Of a stretch of DNA of 64,000 bases, positions 56,397 through 63,651 are shown piece by piece. This stretch comes from Micromonospora chalcea (lineage in GTDB: Bacteria; Actinomycetota; Actinomycetes; Mycobacteriales; Micromonosporaceae), in contig NZ_MAGP01000107.1 in the NCBI RefSeq assembly GCF_002926165.1, positions 1-64,000 on the forward strand, given 5' to 3'. Each line of letters opens with the position of its first letter. Positions within the stretch are counted from its first letter, which is position 1. Below the pieces are notes generated by a model that saw nothing but the letters and a program-made list of their open reading frames with translations, made no database searches and was not told the origin of the DNA. The position numbers and the translations under genes were made by a program.

Positions 56397-58012
56397 CGCG
56401 ACTCACCCCCGTCGGCGTCGAGGATGTTGCGCAGCGCGTCCGGCAGCAGCGGCCCGCGACGCTGCCGGGGCAGTACCGGCCGGACCGGTTCCGGCGTCGA
56501 CTCCCGGCCGACCTGGGCGAGGATGTCCGCAGCGTCGGCGGGAGCCGGGTATTCGCGGGCGAGTTCGCGGATGTCCTCGTCGGTGACGTACGAAAAGCGG
56601 ACCCGCATCGGTTCCGGGGTGCCGTCGAGGATCACGTACCCGACGCCCTTGGCCCATCGGGGCATCTGGTCGGCCAGTGCGCCCCGGTTGCGGGCGCCGT
56701 CGCCCAACACGAGGTCGACCTGAGCCGCCTCGGTGAGGCCGAGCGCGATGCGGGTCGGGAACAGATCCCGGAACGGCAGCACCTCCTTGCGGGGGTCCTG
56801 CAACGCGGCCACCACCAGGACGCCGACTCCAGCACCCTGCGACAACAGCAGCCCGAGCGAGCCAGCGATGCGCTTACGCAGCTCGACGTCTTGCAGGTAC
56901 GCGGTGAGCGCGGCCATCTCGTCGATGACGACCACGACCAGGGGGTCCGCCTCGGTCGGGGTGTGCACCCGGACCCTGCCGGCGAGTCGGGTTTGCCTCT
57001 CTCGCATCACCGCCACGGCCTCGTCGAGGAGATCGGCCATGGCCTCGAAGGACTTGCAGGCGAACCGGGCGAACAGTGGCCGGCCCATGGCGAACTCCAT
57101 CCCGCCCTTGGGGTCGATCACCCATAGCCGGACCAGGCCCGAGGTGATGCCGCCGGCCAGCGCCCGGACCAGCGACCAGAGCACCGAGCCCTTGCCGGAC
57201 CGGGTCGCCCCGCCGATGAGGACGTGCGTGGCGAGCAGGTGCAAGGACCAGGTGCCCAGGTCTTCCCGCCGCGCGAGGGGCAGAGCGGTGAGGTCCGGTA
57301 CGGCCGGGGCGTCAAACGGCGCCACCACCGGCCGCAGGGCGTCGGTGCGGACGAGGACCAGGTAGACCACAGTCGGCCGGTCCCGGAACCGCACCCGGTC
57401 CACCCACCCCAGCAGCAGCGCCCAGTAGCCGGTACGGGTCGTCGGGTCGTCGGGCCACTCGGAGTAGACCCGGGCGTGCCGCCGACCGAAGGCGTACGCG
57501 AGGTTCGCTGTGACCCGTTGGAAGTCGGCCGGGGTCTGCCCGCGGACCATGCGGATGGTCAGCACATCGAGGGCCTGATCTGAACGCACGCGCAGCAGCT
57601 CGGGCAGGACGGCGCGACGGTCGTACGTCTCGGCCAGGCCGCACAGAGTCATGGCCTCGCGCCACGCCCGCCGGTAGACAAAGACCTGACGAAACCGGCC
57701 GAGCAGCGGCGCGGCGCACCACCGCCACCAGGACGCCTCATCGCGCCACCGCCACAGGGCCGACACCGCCGACGCCAGGACCAGCGGCACGACCAGGCCC
57801 GCCCAGCCGTAGTCGGCGTAGAGGACGACGGAGAGCACGACCAGGCCGACGGTGACCGGGTGGCGCAGGCACCACCAGCAGCCCCGGGCGAGCCAGCGCA
57901 GCACCAGGCCGAGCACGACCGCCCACATCGGCAGAACGAACCGCTTCGGCCGGACCACCAGCAGATCCCCGGCGGTCGTCAGCACCACCTCGCCACGCGG
58001 CCGGCGCATCAT
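56393..58012 (-). CDS. FtsK/SpoIIIE-like DNA transfer protein (Tra)
   Basis: 539 aa. Two or three membrane segments near residues 22-75 (VLPMWAVVLGLVLRWL, TVGLVVLSVVLYADYG, LVVPLVLASAVSALW), then a RecA-like motor: Walker A GGATRSGKGS near 266, Walker B VVVVIDEMAAL near 358, followed by LLSQGAGVGVLVVAALQDPR. AICEs move double-stranded DNA between mycelia with this single FtsK-type protein (TraSA in pSAM2). ATG overlaps the zinc-ribbon gene stop (ATGA). Confidence 0.9.
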   Translation of the reverse strand: MMRRPRGEVVLTTAGDLLVVRPKRFVLPMWAVVLGLVLRWLARGCWWCLRHPVTVGLVVLSVVLYADYGWAGLVVPLVLASAVSALWRWRDEASWWRWCAAPLLGRFRQVFVYRRAWREAMTLCGLAETYDRRAVLPELLRVRSDQALDVLTIRMVRGQTPADFQRVTANLAYAFGRRHARVYSEWPDDPTTRTGYWALLLGWVDRVRFRDRPTVVYLVLVRTDALRPVVAPFDAPAVPDLTALPLARREDLGTWSLHLLATHVLIGGATRSGKGSVLWSLVRALAGGITSGLVRLWVIDPKGGMEFAMGRPLFARFACKSFEAMADLLDEAVAVMRERQTRLAGRVRVHTPTEADPLVVVVIDEMAALTAYLQDVELRKRIAGSLGLLLSQGAGVGVLVVAALQDPRKEVLPFRDLFPTRIALGLTEAAQVDLVLGDGARNRGALADQMPRWAKGVGYVILDGTPEPMRVRFSYVTDEDIRELAREYPAPADAADILAQVGRESTPEPVRPVLPRQRRGPLLPDALRNILDADGGESR

Positions 58013-58191
58013 CGCGCACCCCGCTGCGACACGAACCGGCCCGACGCATCCCGGGCCGGAGGAAACGGGAGAACGAGCTGACCGACGCAGAGCGGGCAGC
58101 GGTCGGCCGCACCGCCAGCTGGGTCGAACCGGGACTGACACACGCCGCACCGAGGCTGGGCCGGGGCAGCCGAACGCCTACGCTTGAACAC
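58009..58191 (-). CDS. Small zinc-ribbon protein
   Basis: 60 aa, GTG start (VFKRRRSAAPAQPRCGVCQS) with GAGAGG upstream. Cys pairs CGVC and CPLC would bind one zinc. It ends in an ATGA overlap with tra. Similar small proteins occur at this place in other AICEs; role unknown. Confidence 0.65.
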   Translation of the reverse strand: MFKRRRSAAPAQPRCGVCQSRFDPAGGAADRCPLCVGQLVLPFPPARDASGRFVSQRGAR

Positions 58192-58283
58192 GTCACTACC
58201 TCTCTCGACAGAGCAGGGGGAAGAGACAGAGGGCGGGGCTGCCGTCCGCCAAGACCTGACAGCCCCGCCCCCACCCGATGCGG

Positions 58284-58679
58284 CTACGCCGCCGCCTTCT
58301 TGGCCACACCCGCCGGGGCCCGCATTCCGGTCGCCCGCAGCGAGTACGCCATCCGGTTGTTGTTGGTCACATACGGCGTGACCGTCATGCCCTCGAACTC
58401 CACCGCCTCGAACGGGGCGCCCGTCGGCGGGACCGGCTGGTAGTCGGCGGAGATCTTGACCGTCGTCTCCCGGGAGCGCTTGCCGAGCTCCGGGTCCAGG
58501 TCCATCACGCGGACCTGCCACACCCGCTGGCCGGTCAGCTTGTCCTTCGCCGGGCTACGCCGGCCGGTCTTCTCGTCGTAGTCCTCGACCTCACCCAGGG
58601 ACTCGGGGACCAGGGCGCATCCCGCCGGGAACACGTCCTCGCAACGCACGGCGAACCTCGTACCGCCACGCAGAGCCAT
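58284..58679 (-). CDS. pra: Pra-like activator of AICE replication and excision
   Basis: 131 aa: MALRGGTRFAVRCEDVFPAG, TGQRVWQVRVMDLDPELGK and FEGMTVTPYVTNNNRMAYSL. This is the conserved AICE family annotated as plasmid replication, integration and excision activator. In pSAM2 Pra activates rep-xis-int; here the gene lies 92 bases before the zinc-ribbon/tra/rep/xis/int chain, consistent with that role. Its upstream region carries operator-like repeats shared with the small GntR gene. Assignment is by recalled family resemblance. Confidence 0.7.
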   Translation of the reverse strand: MALRGGTRFAVRCEDVFPAGCALVPESLGEVEDYDEKTGRRSPAKDKLTGQRVWQVRVMDLDPELGKRSRETTVKISADYQPVPPTGAPFEAVEFEGMTVTPYVTNNNRMAYSLRATGMRAPAGVAKKAAA

Positions 58680-58696
58680 CGCTCAACCTCCAGGTT

Positions 58697-58755
58697 GTTG
58701 GCATGTCTGCCAAGTTGAGACTCCAAGGTAGACGGCACTTGGCAGACAAGTCAAC
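58697..58755. promoter_or_regulatory. Operator-like inverted pair before pra
   Basis: Plus strand 58737-58754 reads ACTTGGCAGACAAGTCAA and the minus strand of 58697-58717 reads CAACTTGGCAGACATGCC; the shared core is ACTTGGCAGACA in opposite orientation. The same half-sites occur as a perfect palindrome before the small GntR gene at 62598-62619. Confidence 0.65.
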
Positions 58756-58904
58756 GAGTGACCTCGTCGCGCCACAAAGGATGGTGAGGTTTTGCACCAA
58801 TAAACCGCATTAGCACGCCAGGCCCAGCCCGGCGCCAGCGCCCAGCACGCTCGCCCGCCATCCAGCCAATGCCCGCCTTCCGCGATGCAAGCATCGACAC
58901 CGTG

Positions 58905-58970
58905 CCTGCCGGCAAAATGCCACTAGGCATTTTGCCAATTGAGACAATGCCAATCGGCAAAGTGCCTATA
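58905..58970. repeat. GGCA(A/T)4TGCC inverted-repeat cluster
   Basis: GGCAAAATGCC (58911-58921), GGCATTTTGCC (58926-58936) and GGCAAAGTGCC (58956-58966), with an extra half-site TGCCAATCGGCA between. The surrounding 58900-59030 stretch is much more AT-rich than the rest of the element. Candidate binding sites for a regulator or replication/transfer protein. Confidence 0.55.
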
Positions 58971-59259
58971 GCGAATTCATAAATTGGCTCTTGCATTTCT
59001 TGTTCGGCTCGCTAGCATTTGATCGAGTGCCGGACAGGTCGGCACCCGCCGGGTTCTAGCCGGCAGACATAGGACTCAGATTGGAATCGAAGGTGGCTGA
59101 ACTTCACTTCACGCTGAAGGTGCCAGCGCAGGTCTCGGTGCAGGTAATCGTGGTGATCTTGGTGGTGGTTGGGCTCAGCGGATGGACACTGGAAGCCCTT
59201 TGATCCTCGGGGCGAAGCCTCAGCGAATAAGGTGCCCACTTCGCGGGCAACCGGCCTAC

Positions 59260-59709
59260 ATGGCACATGAACAGCGAAGTAGCGCCCTCGGCCAGGACCA
59301 TTCAAGGACCGCTGCCCTCGATGACAAGACCGTTGAAGCGTTGGGCGAGCTGAGCAAGGCACTTGAGACCATCCATCGGGTCCGAGGGCACCTGTATTCC
59401 GCACACCAGCTCGTCGGCGGGGCGGATCTCACTCTCGACCGGGTGGTGAAGCTACTCCGCGAGGTGGGGCACGACGAGATGGCCAACCGGGTCGAGCATG
59501 AGCTGTTAGGCCGCAACCTGCTACCCGGCCGTTGGACGTTCCAGATCGTGGAGGAGTTCGACGACGGCTACTACGCGGCGTTCCAAGAGATCGAGCGGGA
59601 CGCACGGGAGAAGCTAGCCGGCGGCCGGCGGCACATCTACGAAGCGGAAATGAAGGAGCGGCGGCGCACCCACGGCATGCCGGGGCACGAGGCTACGCCA
59701 GAGGAGTGA
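59260..59709 (+). CDS. Hypothetical AICE protein
   Basis: 149 aa, largely helical: LDDKTVEALGELSKALETIH, DRVVKLLREVGHDEMANRVE, WTFQIVEEFDDGYYAAFQEI, EAEMKERRRTHGMPGHE. Looks like a conserved plasmid/AICE protein, but I cannot name a family. Start MAHEQRSSALG chosen over an upstream in-frame ATG at 59182 that would run into an atypical stretch. Its 3' end overlaps the glycosyltransferase gene tail to tail by 17 bases. Confidence 0.7.
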   Translation: MAHEQRSSALGQDHSRTAALDDKTVEALGELSKALETIHRVRGHLYSAHQLVGGADLTLDRVVKLLREVGHDEMANRVEHELLGRNLLPGRWTFQIVEEFDDGYYAAFQEIERDAREKLAGGRRHIYEAEMKERRRTHGMPGHEATPEE

Positions 59710-60469
59710 GCGGGAGACCGTTCGGCAGCATCGAGGCCAGGGCGTTGGCTCTGGCCTCGATGATCCTCATTCGAGCCTGATACTCGGCCGGTTCGCGATG
59801 CGCGGCCTGGCTGGTCACCTGACCGGGCCATTTGCGGTAGAGCAGGCCGTACTCCCGGGTGAAGTACCCGGCGCTGACGGCGCTGGCAGCGAGCAGCAGG
59901 CCCGTGTCCTCGGAGGCGGGGAGCGCCATCCAGCCGCCCAGGGCGAAGACGAGATCCCGCCGTAGGCACAGAGTCGCCGGGTGCACTGATGCGCGGTAGT
60001 CGTTGGCTTGCCAGAACGACAGGACCTCACCGCGGTCGACGACTCCGCCGTCTGGGTCCTTGTCCCATCCGGCGGTCGATCCGTCGGGCAGCAGGTCGAG
60101 TACCCGCGAGGTGGTCCAGCCGATGTGCGGGTGCGCGTCGAACGCGGCGATGTCTCGGGCGAGCGCGCCGAGTGTCAACTGGTCGTCAGCGTCCAGGACC
60201 TTGATGAGGTCACCGGAGACCCGGGAAAGGGCGAGGGTACGGGCGACGCCAGGCCCACCGGGACGGCCGGTGCCGAGACTGATCCGGGGATCGTCGGGCA
60301 GCACTTCAACCAGGGCGCCGGTCTGCCCGTCCTCTTGGACGAGCCATTGCCAGTCCCACCCGGCCGGCATTTCCTGCTTGGCCAACGACTCGTAGGCGCC
60401 AGCAAGATGCTCGATGCTGGGCGCGTGGACCGGAGTGATGACCGAGACGAGCTGCGTCAAGTCTTCCAC
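59693..60469 (-). CDS. Family 2 glycosyltransferase
   Basis: 258-aa GT-A fold enzyme: VSVITPVHAPSIEHLAGAYE, sugar-nucleotide/metal motif KVLDADDQL, ASEDTGLLLAAS and LYRKWPGQVT. No membrane segments. GTG start overlapping the GntR stop by 13 bases, so it is co-translated with the regulator. Acceptor and donor unknown; not needed for AICE transfer, so it is cargo or modifies an element or host target. Confidence 0.85.
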   Translation of the reverse strand: MEDLTQLVSVITPVHAPSIEHLAGAYESLAKQEMPAGWDWQWLVQEDGQTGALVEVLPDDPRISLGTGRPGGPGVARTLALSRVSGDLIKVLDADDQLTLGALARDIAAFDAHPHIGWTTSRVLDLLPDGSTAGWDKDPDGGVVDRGEVLSFWQANDYRASVHPATLCLRRDLVFALGGWMALPASEDTGLLLAASAVSAGYFTREYGLLYRKWPGQVTSQAAHREPAEYQARMRIIEARANALASMLPNGLPLTPLA

Positions 60470-61431
60470 CGCTGGAGCTTGTGGGAGTAGACAAGCTCCG
60501 TCCGGTCACCCGGCATCACCACGTCGGCAACCTCGACGACCCGCCCTGTGGTGTCGACCGAGGTCTTCCGCACGGTGAGCACGGAGACGCCCGGGTCGAT
60601 GTCCAGCAGTTCGGCCTCATCCGGGGACGGCGGACGCGCACGGATCTCGTCGTCGATCCGGTCCAGCTCGATGCCGAGCGTGTAGAGCTGGTGCTGTGTG
60701 CCGCCGGGCCATGGTTCCTTGCTCTCGTCGAGCAGGTCCGGGTTCGCGGCAACCAGTTCGTACGGCAGGTAGGAGTACGACACGGTCAGCGGCGCGCTCT
60801 CGCGTCGGGAGGAAGTCCAGTAGACCCGGCGCAGCAGCGGCGTGCCCGGCTCGACCTGCAAGGCCGCCGCCATCTCCGCATCCGCCTCCACCCGGGAGTA
60901 CTCGGCGTGGAACTTCAGGTCATCGACGGTCAGGCCGGTATCGTGCTCGGTGGCGCCGGTCTTCAGCCGCTCGTCCTCGTCGAGCAGGACCCGGTCCTTC
61001 TCCCACTGGTACCGCTCGCTGTTGCGACGGCGTACCCGCTGGCGCGGTGCCCGGACGTAGGTACCGCGCCCCTGCTCGGCCCGGACCAGACCCCATTCCC
61101 GGAGCTGCCGGATGGCGTTGCGGACGCTGGTGCGGGAGAGGCCGGACGACTCGGCCAGCTCGGTTTCGCTCGGCATCAGGGTGCCCGGCGCCATCTCTCC
61201 GGACATAATCTTTACCCGCAACTCCTCCGCGAGTTGCAGGTAGCGAGGGCGCCAGTCCCGGCCATGCACACCGGCCACCGTACCCCCTAGACGTTCCAAC
61301 GTCTGCCAGGTGGTCCCGCCCATCGGCCGTTGGGGAACCGGAGGGACCGTTACCGCTGCTCGCGGTAGCTGCCCACGACGATGGCCAGGAGTACGGGGAA
61401 CGGCGAGGCCCCGACGGCTGCCGGAGTTCAT
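60457..61431 (-). CDS. GntR family regulator with UTRA domain
   Basis: 324 aa. Winged-helix domain [60 protein letters not shown] at about residues 65-125, then a UTRA ligand-binding domain (AALQVEPGTPLLRRVYWTSS, LTVSYSYLPYELV, SVLTVRKTSVDTTGRVVEVA). The ATG at 61431 overlaps the preceding stop (ATGA), but leaves an unusual 60-residue Arg/Pro-rich N-terminus; an internal Met (MGGTTWQTL) or GTG (VAGVHGRDWRPRY) could be the real start. Ligand unknown. Confidence 0.85.
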   Translation of the reverse strand: MNSGSRRGLAVPRTPGHRRGQLPRAAVTVPPVPQRPMGGTTWQTLERLGGTVAGVHGRDWRPRYLQLAEELRVKIMSGEMAPGTLMPSETELAESSGLSRTSVRNAIRQLREWGLVRAEQGRGTYVRAPRQRVRRRNSERYQWEKDRVLLDEDERLKTGATEHDTGLTVDDLKFHAEYSRVEADAEMAAALQVEPGTPLLRRVYWTSSRRESAPLTVSYSYLPYELVAANPDLLDESKEPWPGGTQHQLYTLGIELDRIDDEIRARPPSPDEAELLDIDPGVSVLTVRKTSVDTTGRVVEVADVVMPGDRTELVYSHKLQRWKT

Positions 61432-61760
61432 CGCGTCTCCCCCGTCCGCTGGCGCTGACTGATCGGTGCTCGCATCACGTCACGGGCGCGTGTCAGCTCG
61501 TCGATCAGTCGGTCGAGCTGCGGCGCCGAGAGGAGCACGGTTTGCGTCGCGCCGTAGCGGGTCGCGTCGAGCTTGACGGCCAGGTCCCGACGCGCGAACC
61601 GGTCGATGAGGAGCTGAAGGCTGACCCAGCCGGTTCGCTCCCGGCCGATGGTGGCGATGAAGCCGCGGTGCATCGGGTCGTTCGGTCCGCAGCCCCGGCA
61701 CCATCCCGGGCATGTGACCGACGGCGGGGCACTCTCGGTCATGGGCAGGCCCTCACTCAT
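61428..61760 (-). CDS. Hypothetical AICE protein
   Basis: 110 aa with Cys motif CPGWCRGCGPNDPMHRG near the start, then VSLQLLIDRFARRDLAVKLD and LSAPQLDRLIDELTRARDVM. AGGGAG lies 7 bases before the ATG. Overlaps the preceding gene by 8 bases and the GntR gene by 4. Its SHPGWC/CPGWC-type N-terminus is shared with the next gene upstream, suggesting paralogues. Confidence 0.65.
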   Translation of the reverse strand: MSEGLPMTESAPPSVTCPGWCRGCGPNDPMHRGFIATIGRERTGWVSLQLLIDRFARRDLAVKLDATRYGATQTVLLSAPQLDRLIDELTRARDVMRAPISQRQRTGETR

Positions 61761-62085
61761 CGTTGGCTCCCTGGTCGCCGCCGGCCTGCTTCAACAGATC
61801 GCGCAGATGCTTGACCAGTTCGGCCACCTGGGGCAGCGACATCTCTGCCCAGCCGTTCCCTGTCCGGCACCACGAGTGCACAGCGACCAACGGCGCCGTG
61901 GCGTCAGCACCGATGAGGTAGGTGACGACGGCTCCGCTCGACCGGACGTCACCGATCCGGAACATCGATCCTCGGTGACGCCGGGCCATGTGCGCCATCA
62001 ACGGCGGCACCAAGTGGCCGCAGCGATCCGGCGCGCACCAGCCCGGGTGACTCGTGATCCGGTTCGGATTGTTCGTCCGCCTCAT
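61753..62085 (-). CDS. Hypothetical AICE protein
   Basis: 110 aa: NRITSHPGWCAPDRCGHLVP and MSLPQVAELVKHLRDLLKQA. Same plan as the neighbour (Pro-Gly-Trp-Cys motif, then a Leu-rich C-terminal helix). ATG overlaps the upstream stop (ATGA). The open frame continues upstream for 299 codons but that part is read in another frame by the next gene. Confidence 0.65.
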   Translation of the reverse strand: MRRTNNPNRITSHPGWCAPDRCGHLVPPLMAHMARRHRGSMFRIGDVRSSGAVVTYLIGADATAPLVAVHSWCRTGNGWAEMSLPQVAELVKHLRDLLKQAGGDQGANDE

Positions 62086-62315
62086 CGCGGCCACCGCCCA
62101 CCATTGGCCCGGTAGGACTGCGCCAGCGTCATCAATGGCGCGTACCGCAGCGTGGGCAACTCCCGGGTCGGCCCCGCACCCCACCAGTACGTCGGTACGG
62201 TATTGGTTGGCGGGCGCCGCATCGGCGAGACGTTGCTGTCGGTGGCCGCAGCCGGCGGACGCTTCCAGGACCACCAGGACGAGAACCAACCGCGCCGACG
62301 ATGAGAGCCGGACAT
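62082..62315 (-). CDS. Hypothetical AICE protein
   Basis: 77 aa: MSGSHRRRGWFSSWWSWKRP, later TYWWGAGPTRELPTLRYAPL MTLAQSYRANGGRW. TGGAGG lies 5 bases before the ATG, the best ribosome binding site in this operon, and the stop is in an ATGA overlap. First gene of the operon that ends with the glycosyltransferase. No family recognised. Confidence 0.5.
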   Translation of the reverse strand: MSGSHRRRGWFSSWWSWKRPPAAATDSNVSPMRRPPTNTVPTYWWGAGPTRELPTLRYAPLMTLAQSYRANGGRWPR

Positions 62316-62634
62316 CGCACCTCCACAGGTAGGCGGGGCCGGTGGCGAGCCACGGAGGAATGCAGCCAGCCACCGGCCCGGATGAAGGCACGGCGCACCG
62401 TCCGACATAGGGTCGGGTATCGCCGAGCCAACTTGTACGCGCGGCTACCGCAACCGGTCCGACAGGACGCCGCGCGTCAGGTGCGACCAGGGCCAGCGCG
62501 GCACCACCCCTGATACGAACCGTCACCCTGGCCGCACACCGGGAAACGTACCTACAACTGGACGTGTTGTCCATACGTCGAAACGGGTCACTTGGTTGGC
62601 ACTTGGTAAGACAAGTGCCAGGTACGGTGTACCC
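62316..62634. other. Divergent promoter region
   Basis: 319 bases between the minus-strand operon and the plus-strand GntR gene; no gene visible. It contains the palindromic operator at 62598-62619 and should hold promoters in both directions. Confidence 0.5.
62598..62619. promoter_or_regulatory. Palindromic operator before the small GntR gene
   Basis: Perfect inverted repeat GGCACTTG-N6-CAAGTGCC ending 15 bases before the GTG start, with an extra CACTTGG half-site at 62589-62595. The left half and the A-GACAAGT block recur before pra (58734-58754). Confidence 0.7.
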
Positions 62635-63054
62635 GTGCCCACCCCGCACTACGGACAGCCCCGCTACCGCGTCATCGCTGACGAACTGAGACGGCGCATC
62701 GAGAGCAGGGCCATCCCGTCGGGGAGCCTCTTGCCGGCGGAGAGCGCGCTTACCACTGAGTTCCGGGCAAGTCGCGGAACAATCCGCCAAGCCATCGCCG
62801 TCTTGCGGGATGAGGGCTTGGTCGCGACCGAACACGGCCGCGGCACATACGCCAACCCATATCGCCCCGACGGACCAGGCGAAGAACCCAAGATTGAGAC
62901 ACGAGAGCGCCAGGTGGCGGCAGATCCGGAGCTTGCAGCGCTCTTCGCTGTCGAGGTAGGTGCAGCCCTGGTCGAACAACAAAACGTCACTCTGACAAAT
63001 GGAGCCGTCGGCGCGGTCGTCAGGATCTATCGGCTACCTGGGGCAAGGCAGTAG
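62635..63054 (+). CDS. Small GntR family repressor (KorSA-like)
   Basis: 139 aa. Winged helix RYRVIADELRRRIESRAIPS GSLLPAESALTTEFRASRGT IRQAIAVLRDEGLVATEHGR occupies residues 8-70; only a short C-terminal part follows (ALFAVEVGAALVEQQNVTLT), too short for a full effector domain. GTG start (VPTPHYGQPRYR) directly downstream of a palindromic operator; no ribosome binding site, possibly leaderless. In pSAM2 the GntR protein KorSA represses its own gene and pra; size, position and shared operator support the same role here. Confidence 0.8.
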   Translation: MPTPHYGQPRYRVIADELRRRIESRAIPSGSLLPAESALTTEFRASRGTIRQAIAVLRDEGLVATEHGRGTYANPYRPDGPGEEPKIETRERQVAADPELAALFAVEVGAALVEQQNVTLTNGAVGAVVRIYRLPGARQ

Positions 63055-63651
63055 AGCAAGACAGTAGATTCTTTGCGCACTTTCAATACCTCTTCAAGGC
63101 GGCCCTTGGCGGGCCGCACGCGCCGCCCCCTGGGCGCGCCGGCCGCTGCCGCTGTCGCTCTGCGGCCGTCGCGCCGGATGCCCGGCGGCTGGCGCGGAGG
63201 GCGGGGAGCCCGGTGGGCCGCTGCAGAACGACAGGCCGTTGACCGGTAAGTGCGTGGGCCGGCAGCCGGCCGGGGCGCGCGGCCAGGAGTCCGCGCGGGC
63301 GTAGGGAGCGGACGCCGGCCGCGTGGGCGAGCTGGCGGCGGTCGCGGGGTTGCGGTTAGTGCGCCTCCGGCGAGGGAGCTCCGGCTCCGGGATGGCCAGG
63401 GCTCCGTCGGCTGGTCACGGTCCGAGGGTGGTTGCGGTAGGCCATCCCGCCTGGCATCGACCCGGGCAAGCCGAGCAGACCACCGCCCGACCCGCCAGCG
63501 TCCGAACCTGTGTCAAGTCCGCTTGACGTGGCGGGCCGGGCGGCGGCCCGCTCCCCAGACGGGCGGGTCGATGGCATACGGGATGGCGGCTGGGAGCGGG
63601 TTCCCCACCGCAGGTAGGCGGAGTCGGACCCAATGCCCTATCTTTGGCTGC
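63055..63651. other. GC-rich structured non-coding region
   Basis: About 600 bases with no convincing gene on either strand. Beyond the hairpin at 63099-63117 it has a dense series of GC inverted repeats, for example GTCAAG-TCCG-CTTGAC at 63512-63527 and GCGGGCC/GGCCCGC near 63530-63552. Frames in it give Arg/Pro/Gly low complexity only. Possible transfer locus, replication origin or structured RNA. Confidence 0.4.
63099..63117 (+). terminator. Hairpin after the small GntR gene
   Basis: GCGGCCC-TTGGC-GGGCCGC, 45 bases past the stop codon; no U-run. Confidence 0.45.

Larger units (their letters stand above)
58680..59259. other. Regulatory gap between pra and the plus-strand AICE gene
   Basis: 580 bases, with the pra operator pair and the GGCAAAATGCC cluster. 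The minus-strand open frame 58751-58996 crosses the repeats and is not protein-like; no gene is called. Probably holds divergent promoters for pra and the gene at 59260. Confidence 0.5.

Noticed and set aside
58751..58996. 81-codon minus-strand frame in the pra upstream region
   Set aside because: Most of it is translated inverted repeats; no ribosome binding site and no protein-like composition.
61753..62982. 409-codon minus-strand frame
   Set aside because: Only its last 110 codons (from 62085) look like a gene; the upstream part overlaps the 62082 gene in another frame and runs antisense into the GntR gene.
63323..63526. 67-codon plus-strand frame in the GC-rich spacer
   Set aside because: Low-complexity Arg/Gly/Ala content and no start signal.
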